Source: Macrosoma leucophasiata (Eukaryota; Arthropoda; Insecta; Lepidoptera; Hedylidae). Taken from it: a stretch of DNA of 64,000 bases. Below the pieces are notes generated by a model that worked only from the letters and a program-made list of their open reading frames with translations, was not told the DNA's origin and did no database searches. The stretch lies in assembly GCA_036365455.1 (NCBI GenBank), contig JAWQUS010000020.1, forward strand, positions 4,189,001 through 4,253,000, given 5' to 3'. Both the position numbers and the translations under genes were made by a program. Shown piece by piece: positions 35,714-45,709 of the stretch. The first letter of the stretch is position 1. Each line of letters opens with the position of its first letter.

Positions 35714-37630
35714 TACCAGGGGATGTAACTAGATCAATACCGAACACAAATATGTGATTAGAAAAAATTTTGTCTGTCTGTCTGTCTGTTTGTTCAAGCA
35801 TCACACAAAATCTACCGGACCGATTACGATGACACTTGATATAATTATACTTAAACCTTTGGCGCACAACACTGGGTACTTTTTATCCCGGAAAATGTCT
35901 GTTTGTCTGTGTGTTTGTGCACGCTAATTTCAGAAATAGCTTATCCGATTTGCAACTTCACAAATATATTGTGGTAAGTTTTACTAAACATTTAGTGTTT
36001 GTTTCGTGTCAATCGGTTCAGAAATAAAAAAGTTATGACAATTTAAAGAATCATATCGAATATTTTTAACTATTCTGTATCTATCTTCTATCTTTTAGGA
36101 GGTTTCGTACCTAAAAGGTAAAAACGGACACTACGGATTACTAATTCTCCGCTGTCTGTCTGTCTGTCCGTCCATCCGTCTGCCTGTCACCAGGCTGTAC
36201 CTTTCTCATAAATAGTGATAGCTAGAAAGCTAACATATTCACAAATTATATATTTCTGTTACCGCTAATTTTGTCTTTATACAAAATTAATTACTAAAAA
36301 TAAGAAAATGAAAATATTAAGGAGTCCAAGGGGGCATACAGTAAACGTATTTTTTTTCGTATAATTTTTATTCCATAATAATAACGGTTGCAAGTAGACG
36401 CTTAACATTTTCACAGAATTTTTAGGTCTTATGTTGTATATTTATTACCTTCCAACGAACGTAATTTTTGTACGGAACCCATCGTGCACGAGTTCGACTC
36501 GCACTTGGTCGGTTTTTCTCTGTAAGTCTCTATTAGTAACGTTAAGGATACCGCATAGCAGCGTCCCGGCATAAAACAATCGCCGCTATGATCACCATTC
36601 AGCATGCCAAGCGTGGCTATTATGGCATATTCTTTCCTTATGACGCACAACACTTTTAGGAGCATCTTCGGGAAAGGCTTTGTCCAACGGAAAGGGATGG
36701 ACGTCTTTCGGATGATATTATGATGATGGTGATGGTGGTGGTGGTGTAGGTGGCATTAGTGGGTAAAAATCATGGACTATGGAACCAAGGAAGGCTGATT
36801 GGTCTGTGGTAAAAATGCACAATCGACGCCCAGCGTCCCGACGCCGAGCGTCCCGACGCCCAGCGTCCCGACGTCGAGCATCTGGACGCCCAGCGTCCCG
36901 ACGTCGAGCATCTCGATGCCCAGCGTGTTGTTTTTATATGATCCAAAAGTAACCAAAAGTTATATCCAAAAATGCTGCCCAAAGCCACTATTCCACGCGA
37001 ACGAAGTTGCGGGCACAGCTAGTAAACAATAAAGTTGTTCGTATAATTCTTTAAGCTATTTAAACATTATTTATAAATTATTAATATATTTTTATTTCAA
37101 TAAAATAGTTTTATGCATTATTTTATGTCGTAATTATATCTATGATTATATGTCTGTAAATTTGAGTTTAACAATTCATGTTTTTAAAATAAGTGCACAA
37201 ACTTGAACGAGATTTGAAAACGCTAGCTGCCGAAACGATTAGTCTAAGTTTATGTAATAATATTACTATAGGCTTGTAATAAGTATGTCGTATATCGACT
37301 AGCCAGAAGAAACTAAGCAAATATGTTTTTTTTTAATAATTTGAGGGGTTACATTAGGGTAACATTAAATTATGACACTACACACTTTCTTCCTACCCCG
37401 TAAGGGACTTAGCGTGAAGATACAAACGTACATATTAAACTAAACCTTACACCATGATCCGAATGTAAGCATAGTTAAAATATTGTATAAGTGCTTATGT
37501 TTTATAATTTCAACCAAAAAAATATTTTTATGTTCCGAATACCTAATTACCTATACAACAAATTGTAAAACGTATAATAGCTTTATACTTGATATCCAAA
37601 CGATTAAGAGAAAAGTAGGTAACAGTGCAT
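35714..37630. other. Intergenic repeats downstream of Gmd
   Basis: No gene. 35770-36060 and 36085-36518 carry dispersed repeats with CTGTCTGTCTGTCTG runs, the second ending GACTCGCACTTGGTCGGTTT. 36545-36750 is a fragment shared with 47330-47650 and 48290-48570 (CATGCCAAGCGTGGC, ATGACGCACAACAC) ending in a GATGGTG microsatellite. 36827-36928 is a minisatellite. About 37000-37022 is a Helitron-like end (GGGCACAGCTAGT). 37379-37430 is a LINE tail. Confidence 0.5.
36827..36928. repeat. GC-rich minisatellite (GCGTCCCGACGCC units)
   Basis: About seven 15-bp units built on CCCAGCGTCCCGACG and GTCGAGCATCTGGAC variants. The 15-bp period keeps both strands open, without evidence of coding. Confidence 0.8.
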
Positions 37631-37631
37631 T

Positions 37632-37914
37632 TTTTTTATGTTTTGGAAGTGGCAAACAAGCATGCAATTCACATTGATGCTAAGTGATGACTGTAGCCTA
37701 AAGACACTTACATGAAGACCAAGGTCAAAATGCAGATGCGTTACCACTCCTGAGGCCTAAGGTGTTATGCCTCTGTGCCGGAAATTACAGGGCCGTACAT
37801 TACCACCTGACCGGAACACGATAGTGCTGAACACTACCATTTAGCGGCAAGTAAGTGAGGTAATGCGGTGGTGCCTACGCCAGCGAGCTCCGTCACTGGA
37901 GCTCTACCACCAGT
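37632..37914 (-). repeat. ACTGGTGGTAG-family retroposon, full-length
   Basis: From the T-run (A tail) at 37632 to CTCTACCACCAGT at 37914; internal blocks intact. Confidence 0.85.
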
Positions 37915-38149
37915 AAATGTTTGTGTTTATTGATTCTTAGTTATGTAACTAAGCACTGAATTTAATTACAGTTGTTGTTTGATATTATTTCGCATTAACC
38001 GACCGGCATTAGGCAACCGATATAATAGACTTTTCAGTTTATTGAATATCGTAAAGAAGTTGCCTAACTAGCATAGTTGGTAATAGATGGCGCTACTGCT
38101 ACCATAAAAGCAATGCAATAGATGTGAAGGAAAGATTTGACAAATCGGG

Positions 38150-38215
38150 CAGGGCTTCAGTAGGTCGCGAGTTCGAGCCTCGCCTGAAGTCAAATTTTTC
38201 TTTCCATTTTTATTT
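38150..38215 (+). repeat. tRNA-like SINE fragment
   Basis: GGTCGCGAGTTCGAGCCTCG (B box) and CTGAAGTCAAATTTTTCTTT match the right half of the palindrome at 1942-2132. Confidence 0.6.
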
Positions 38216-38464
38216 AATTACAGTTGGTTTCTCATTCCGTTGATTCTTAATTTTTATGTACGTGGATTCCAGTTTACATATATATTTTAGACTCCATAAT
38301 TCATCCGTTTGCGCCCAGTTTTAGTTAAGTAAACTTGCAAATGTAATACTATGCCGGCTGAGCCCTGATTATTTCTGTTTTATTGTAAGGGAAACAGTTA
38401 TGATGCAGATAATGTATTAAAAGCTAAAATGGGTTTCAGTAATCACAGCAATGCCTTTTCATGA

Positions 38465-38641
38465 TTTTTTTTTCATGTAATGGAAGTGGCAAACAAGCAT
38501 GCAGTTCACATTGATGTTAAGTGATGACTGCAGCCTATAGACACCCACAAAAAGACCAAGGTCAAAATGCAGATGCGTTACCACTCCTGAGGCCTAAGGT
38601 GTTATGCCTCTGTGCCGGAAATTACAGGGCCGTACATTAAA
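38465..38641 (-). repeat. ACTGGTGGTAG-family copy, 5'-truncated
   Basis: From TTTCATGTAATGGAAGTGGC to ACAGGGCCGTACATTA, then an unrelated repeat (38642-38960) shared in part with 22395-22510. Confidence 0.75.
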
Positions 38642-38960
38642 ATTAAAATAGATCAGATTCACACGCAAACGGGCCTAATTGGAAAGTGGTCGCCGTCTCG
38701 TCAATGAACATTTGCAACACCAGGGGAGTTGCCAACGCGCTGCCAGCCCTGAAGGACTCTTTTGACGCCATTTTTGAAGAACCCCATATTGTAGCACCGA
38801 GGGAATACCTCAGATTGACTCAAACCGAACTGTTGAGCACTGCGATGCGTCCAGTCTGTGTGGGTGGAACCTCTCTTCGGCGGATAGTGCAGTGTAGGAA
38901 AAGTGACGGTGGAACCATACTAGCAGAGCATTCACCATGTAGAGACTAAAAACTCCCAAT

Positions 38961-39918
38961 GTCTCTGCGCAAGCTCAGATGTACAAGCCTGTCAGTATGC
39001 CCTGGATCGTTACCGATATGCAACGGCGTGTCTTTGTATGGAGTCAAGTCGACCAAGCCGGTACTTGGGGGTCCCACCCACAAATGAAATGGGGCCGCAG
39101 TTGGGCCTTAATATAAATTAGGCTTAAATACGATCAGGGAACTCTCCGCTGGTCCGAAACCAGTCAAATATAGCTTTTATTACGGCCGCGTAAGGTGCCC
39201 GTGTGGTAAAGACGAGAGTTATAGTAAATCTCGTTTGTATATATTGTAAGTATAAATCATTCCTTTGTGTATGATGTTGAATGTAATATTAAAATGATTT
39301 TGTAAATAATTTTATAAGTTTCTAATGTATGTTATTTTGCTTTGTCACGTTCGGTGCCTTCAGTGTCATTAAAATTTTAAATAATTTTGTTGTTTTGTTT
39401 TTCAAAATTGACTATTTAAATTCTGTTCACACATATCCATGAACCATAAAAAAAAATACTTGACGTGATTTTTTTTTCACCATTTTGCCGTGTGTGGCAA
39501 TAGAATAATTATACGTGTGTTGTATGTGTGTAGCAGGACGGTGATTATAATAAAACGAATATCTTACTGGCGGTGCTGTATATTGGCTAAGTATAGACGG
39601 GCGGTTGCACTGTGTTCACGACTATGTTCGGATAGCGACTCTGAGCGACTGGTAACAAGGGTTTCTTATGCGTAACTAAAAACTAAAACAATGATTTCTT
39701 TATGTGACGCTAGTACAAGGGTCGGCACATTTTCAATCATTATTATCAGTCCTCAATGAGTTTTTCAATTTATTCAAAGTATTATAAGTATTTCGCGTTG
39801 TAGTTGTAGTAGGGGAGCCAAAGAGATTTTTGCAGTTATTTGCGTCTAATTTAAGATATGGGGAATAGCTTCTAGCCAGTTGAGTATCTCACGTCTCTCA
39901 CATATACAGTGTCACTTA
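38961..39918. other. Intergenic, no gene seen
   Basis: AT-rich sequence without recognisable coding, splice-supported exons or clear repeat ends. Confidence 0.4.
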
Positions 39919-40170
39919 CAGTACCCAACAATTAATATTGCACATCGAGCCTGCAAAAGAGACGATCGGCTCGTTTCGACTACGTAGAGCATTATTTCTG
40001 TTGCACACTGCCTACGTAAGCACTGACAGTCCGGTATTGGTCAAAACATGATCAAAATGGTCGACAAACGTCATATAGCTACGGTGCGAAGGAGATAACG
40101 CTCTACAGACCCGAAATAAGCCGAAGTCTCCTTCCTAGGCCCGATGTGCAATATTTATTGTTGAGCACTG
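39919..40170. mobile_element. Tc1/mariner-type MITE (CAGTACCCAACAAT), TA flanks
   Basis: The inverted ends CAGTACCCAACAATTAATAT and ATATTTATTGTTGAGCACTG are flanked by TA at 39917-39918 and 40171-40172. 252 bp. Two relatives in the window. Confidence 0.8.
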
Positions 40171-40172
40171 TA

Positions 40173-40861
40173 CACAAGAATGTAGTTCACATTGATATTG
40201 AGTGATGACGGTCTTGCTTACCCCTTCATAACATAAGAAGACTCAGAAATAAAATGCATTAATTTATAAAACATCATTTATTGTACAATTATTAACAATC
40301 ACAGTATGTAATTATTTGTAATTTTAAAATCATTACAAAATATGTATTCATACGTCAACGGCAGATATATGTATTACAAATTACAATTAATGCGATTCTC
40401 GCATTATTCTAAAATATTTCCAAACATATTTTGTACAGCTATATCTATTACTTTACGATAAAAAATAAATTTCGAGGTACCTGCGCATAAAAACCATATG
40501 AAACCATCTCAATATCAATGAAAAGAAATATATTAATACAAATAAAAACTGGTATTGCAAAATCAGCAAAAATATAATATTATGAACAAGTACAAGACAT
40601 TTAGAATATACAAAGAAAACACATTACAATAACATTGATTCTAAATCATATCATATAAGTAGATTTTCAAGACTTCGACCACCTCACTTGATTATTTGGA
40701 CCCTGGCTAAATATTATTTTATTTGTCATTTTGATCCTCTTATGAAAGCAATATTGTAACTCTGGCTCAGGCTATGGCTCTTATACACCGAATGTGAAAG
40801 CAATGACAGACACATTTTCACTGTTGCTATCATATCAAATAACAAAAATTATCCGATGATG
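40173..40861. other. AT-rich intergenic DNA, no gene seen
   Basis: 40180-40210 is a scrap of the ACTGGTGGTAG family. The rest (40240-40850) is unique-looking and AT-rich, without open frames of note. Confidence 0.4.
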
Positions 40862-40869
40862 GTGGCAAA

Positions 40870-42705
40870 CACGGAATAGATAAATAAAGATGGAATGGTA
40901 ATGTGGGCGTGGCAAGCGCACCACAACTATGCCTGAACACACACAATTCGGCCGAACCATTCGTTCGCCGCTCGTAGTGTCGTATAGACAGCTTAGAACA
41001 ACACATCTCTGGGTAAAAATGCCGTTTTGTGTTATTTTAACACGTAAAATGAAAAGTAAGACCTCCAGTAAATCGAGGAGGTATAGTTACAGATATTTAA
41101 TACCACCATTACCCTACAAACCCTTTAATAATTATTAAATTGAACTAAAACGAAAATCTTCACTAGTGTTGCGATATATACAATATCGATATTTTTTTAT
41201 GGTCCATATCGATATTTGTATAGTTACATATGTAGATTTTTTTAAATATGACTGTGGTAGATGGAACATTAGCATCTGAAACACTAAATTGTGCCGAATC
41301 ATTTTATGCATCATTTGGAACATTCGGAACATTTGGAACATTGCGTCAAAGATATGAAATACAGATCAACTGCTTAGTTCCGGGTGGTGTACCCGATAGT
41401 ATGAAAGTGATAATAAGTTAATGTGACAATGTTTCATTATACTTTTATACAATTTTTTAAAATAACACTCAAAACCGATTACTCTTCATACTTCATCGAT
41501 CAACAGCACCGCATTATATTAATATGTCTATAATTTACCTGCTGCTAAGTGGTAATGTACGGTGGTAGAGCTTCAATGGTAGAGCTCGAAGGCACACAAT
41601 TATCATGTGAGTAATATGGGTATGGCATGTCAGTTAACCTATAATGATGGGTGTCAATTTTGTGGTTTCTTGGGGTGCTGATTACGAAAGAGGCAACCGT
41701 TTTCGGATCCAAGATGGCGGACAGACTTTTTTTTATCATAATGTGATATGGGTATCAATTTCGAGGTTTCTTAGGGTGCTGATTACGAAAATAGCATCCG
41801 TTTTCAGATCCAATATGGCGGACAGTCTTTTTTTTTTTTTCAAAATGTGATATGGGTATCAATTTCGAGGTTTCTTGGAGTGCTGATTACGAAAATAGCA
41901 TCGGTTTTCAGATCCAAGATTGACTCCTCTAATACATTTTCAAAAAATAATTATGTCTGCCATCTTGGATTCGAAAAAAGATGTCATATTCACCATTAAC
42001 TAAAAACACCTGTGAATGTGCGACCACCTGCGACAATATTAGCTTCTGAGCACGGTTTTCACTAAACATCTCAATAGAGGTCACATTCAATACTCTTAAA
42101 TAAAATAAAAATAATTAATTAAAAATATTGTTTAACAAAAACACCAATTTCGATAATAAGATAAAAAGTCGATAAAATATAAAGAACATCTCTTAAGCTG
42201 GGATACAAGTAAATAATTTTTTCCACGAAATAATTTGTGAAAAATTAGTATCAATATTGGATGTTTTTTATATATCACGATAATAACTATTAGAAATTAA
42301 TTTAATCGAACGTAAAAAATATGCCACACATTTATTACCATTATGTCAATAGATTGATGTGCATTTTTTAAATATTTTAAATGTTATCTATGGTTCAGTA
42401 ATTGCACGATCATTGTGGAAATGTTATAAACTGGTAATACAGTTTGTGGAAATTATGACATTCGAATATTTCGAATCAAAACGTCTTAACTTTGCGAAAT
42501 CAGAGCATACGAAAAGCAACCGAATGACTTAAGTTGAAAGAGTTAGTTTTGTGAGAAGTAAGTGTTTGGGAGTGGTCTATTTCAATTGACCAATTGCAGT
42601 TTTAATTGTGTCTATAGTGTCAATGTCAATGTGTGCAACTGGCGACAGCGGTTTCAATATGAAAATGAGTCTTTAGCCATTCTATCCTTATTTATCTATT
42701 CTGTG
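40870..42705. mobile_element. 1836-bp non-autonomous hAT-like element
   Basis: The ends CACGGAATAGATAAATAA and TTATTTATCTATTCTGTG are flanked by exact octamers GTGGCAAA (40862-40869, 42706-42713). The octamer belongs to an ACTGGTGGTAG-family copy that the element splits. The interior has a 101-bp tandem repeat at 41644-41922 and AT-rich filler, with no transposase. Confidence 0.88.
41644..41922. repeat. Tandem repeat, about 2.8 units of 101 bp
   Basis: Units begin GATATGGGTATCAATTTCGA and contain GGTGCTGATTACGAAAATAG and CAGATCCAAGATGGCGGACA followed by a T-run of varying length. Confidence 0.9.
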
Positions 42706-42870
42706 GTGGCAAACAACTTCAAGCAAGCATGCAGTTCACATAGATGGTAAGTGAATACTGCAGCCTATAGACATTTCCACAATAAACAAAGGTCAAAACG
42801 CAGATACATTGCTACCAAGTTATTATGCCTCTATGATAGTTGTAACAGGGTCATACATTATATCGTGATC
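42706..42870 (-). repeat. ACTGGTGGTAG-family copy interrupted by the hAT element
   Basis: GTGGCAAACAACTTCAAGCA, GCAGTTCACATAGATGGTAA and CTGCAGCCTATAGACA continue the family after the insertion; 5' truncated and diverged. Confidence 0.65.
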
Positions 42871-43084
42871 GTGTTTAATTTGCACCTTTAGAATTCAAGG
42901 GGCATATCTCAATCTCAAAAAAATACTTTTGCATTATATAACGACTTCAAAACATGTAATCTATGAAATTACTAATAATAAGTCATTTTCTTATTTTTTT
43001 GAGATATGTCACTTCAATTCTAAAGGTGCGATTATCTTTAACCGATTCTTATGTTGACGCATTTGTAACCATCTAAACATCAGC

Positions 43085-43290
43085 GAATCACTAAACAGAT
43101 ATACAATGCGAGTGTAAATGGCTGCAGAAGCCCACGAAGACAAAGATTGACCTACCTACCTGTCTGAAGGTGGGTGTCAAAAGTCTTAGGAATCGGCGTG
43201 CATGTATGAAGAGAATGATAAATGTAGGATATCTGGCACTTTACATTATCTGCCTACCCCGTGAAGGACCTGGCGTGAAGATACATACCT
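43085..43290 (+). mobile_element. LINE 3' tail fragment
   Basis: GGAATCGGCGTGCATGTATG, AAGAGAATGAT and GGACCTGGCGTGAAGATACA match 24913-25165. Confidence 0.65.
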
Positions 43291-43374
43291 AAATGCGAGT
43301 AACCCTAGAACACTGGGAACTACAGATTTGAATATACATTGAATGGTTCTAGAGAGCACATAGAGCCAAGACAA

Positions 43375-43480
43375 ATGCGAATCCAGGGCCTTCCCTGGAT
43401 TCGCATCCATGGATCCATGGATGGCCAGTCACGTTTTTGGAGCATCTGACCCCTTGGTCAGATGCTCCAAAAACGTGACT
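43375..43480. repeat. Cluster of three adjacent palindromes
   Basis: Hairpin 1 at 43375-43406: 14-bp arms ATGCGAATCCAGGG with loop CCTT. Palindrome 2 at 43405-43424: CATCCATGGATCCATGGATG. Hairpin 3 at 43427-43480: 25-bp arms starting AGTCACGTTTTTGGAGC with loop CCTT. All arms are perfect. Confidence 0.9.
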
Positions 43481-45200
43481 TCACACCTGCATTGCCCGAA
43501 GAGGAAGACAATTGAAACTTGCATGCAACCTACAATTTAGTTACTGTGACTCTCTTTGATTGCCACATCATCTGATATCACAGTAGTTGTCATTACATAT
43601 TCGTCAACTTCGGTAATGCAGTAGTTGAATTCACAGATTTATAGTAGATAATAAATCTATGGTTGAATTATTCTTATATATACTAAGACCACTATTGGGA
43701 CCTCAGGCGGCCAAATAGTGGCCTGATCATTATACCAACGAGTTAAAAATCTGCAATTTCGAGGCAGTAAAATCAACATTATTTGTGATGTTATCAACAA
43801 TATAAAAATACCCTAATTTTATTACATCTAAAAGAACAAGTTATTGAAATAAAGGATGCATTTTCAAACAGTAGTGATTTTAAAACAATTTCAATGTTAA
43901 CTTTCCATAACAAGTCCAAAGATACTTAATTATTAATATATCTACTGTTTTTATACTCCTCCATCAGGTGCTTAATAGCAGATTATAATTAATTTAATCT
44001 AATTTACAATGACAATGAGTTACCTACTTCCACAATTTGATTGCTCCTATTGGTTCACAGGCGATACAAAATGACACGATGACGTCATAATCTATAGCAA
44101 GAACTAGAACACAACTACGTTATACACACAATATCAAGGTGGACCCAGCTTTACCACCAACGACTCGAATCGGCATCTTATCAATTAAACGTATTGTAAC
44201 TTCACGTCTGTAATCCCCGAAGGGGTAGGCAAAGGTAAATGCATTCAAGCATACATGCAAACACCTTTTAAGCCCATGTAACAGGTGGCGAGCCTATTCA
44301 CATCTCTCCGGGCACACTTCTGGAAGTTTCCTAAAAATGTCAAAATTGTAATGGATTTTACAGCGTTATCTCTGACAGCCCCCGCGACCCGGGAATCGAA
44401 CCCAGGACCCCAGCTCAGTAGTACTGGCCTGCTATCACTATACTACTGAGGCAGTACCAATCTGGTTCGTAATAACAATTTCGTTTAAACCACGTTTTAA
44501 AATAAAAATGTCATTACTGTGAGTTCATATTAAAATTTATGAAACTTATTCAATCTCTCTATGACATATTATCGAATATTAAATTAAACCATTAAAACTA
44601 AGTTTGAAATTACAACAAAAAAAAAACACAAGAAACAAATTCGAATGTGCTGCAAACTGTAAAAAACACATTAACCAGCTAACCTTTTTTTCAGAAAACG
44701 AACAATAAAAAAATAACAAAATTATAAACTAACTATATCTATAGTATGTTCTGTCTTTAAGTTATAGAATATACTACACCTACTATAAATAATATTAATA
44801 TTAATTGGAAAATGCAATAAAGAGGAAATATTTCAAGTGAAAATCTTATAAATGCACTTTTAATCGGTCTATTATGTAACTCCTTGTATGTAATTTGTTC
44901 GGCGCTATGCAGTTATAGGCAGAGTATAGATATAAATATCGACAAATCGTCGCGGCGTATACCTGAACAAGATGGCGATAGAAGAAACAACACAAGGCAG
45001 TTTTACTTTATAAGAAATTATCAACAGCAGGCGTATTCTGTAACTCAGTGGCTATCTTTGTGTGGAAGAACGTTTGCATTACATTGCTGTGTTCCTAAAG
45101 CTGTAATTCCGTGGGTCGCGATCGATCGCGGCCGATGACGTCTGAAAGATAGATGCAGTATGAAAATGTATGGAACCGCTTCCGTGGCTCGCGACGTGTT
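43481..45200. other. Intergenic, repeats and AT-rich DNA
   Basis: Contains the tRNA-derived SINE at 44200-44456. Otherwise AT-rich with no supported gene; a short open stretch near 44884-45138 has no recognisable motif. Confidence 0.4.
44200..44456 (-). repeat. tRNA-derived SINE (CCTCAGTAGCCTAGTGG type)
   Basis: CTTCACGTCTGTAATCCCCG at the left, and at the right the complement of a B box (GGGAATCGAACCCAGGACCC) and an A box (CACTATACTACTGAGGCAGT). Confidence 0.7.
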
Positions 45201-45615
45201 AGGTTAGGACTGCAGGTTCCCACTGCAGAATCATTTTGTTCATCCAGATATGCTGCAAACCTATTTTTAGGCATATTTATAATCTAGAGAATAAAATATA
45301 TATCCACTAGGTTGCCTATCAAAAATGGGCGCAAGTATTTTTTAATATATTTTTTTTGTTTTTTTCAAAAAATGTTGTCTACCTCACGGTCCTCGCGGCA
45401 ATATGTATAAAAACTCTGAAAAATCACGTCCGCTGTTGCGTACTGGCCGCCTCTACGTAAAGTTAAAGATTAAATAATTGAATAAAAAATACTCGAGGCC
45501 AAATTTTGATAGGCAACCTAGTGGATACATATTCTCTAGATTATAAATATGCCTAAAAATTAGGTTTGCAGCATATCTGGATGAACGAAATGATTCTGAG
45601 GTAGGATCCTAACCT
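45201..45615. mobile_element. Long-inverted-repeat MITE at the 3' side of the MDC1-like gene
   Basis: The arms 45201-45330 and 45503-45615 are complementary (ATCCAGATATGCTGCAAACC, GGCATATTTATAATCTAGAG, CACTAGGTTGCCTATCAAAA). It lies 95 bp beyond the stop codon, so it may be in the 3' UTR. Confidence 0.8.
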
Positions 45616-45709
45616 ATTTAGTGTAGGTACATCAGCCACTGCATTCCATCTCAATATTTACAACGTCGACTCTGAAAATGGCACATTAACATCAACTCTG
45701 AAACTAGAA

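Noticed and set aside
44884..45138. 84-codon open frame on the + strand
   Set aside because: No recognisable motif, no splice context, lies in a repeat-rich intergenic region.
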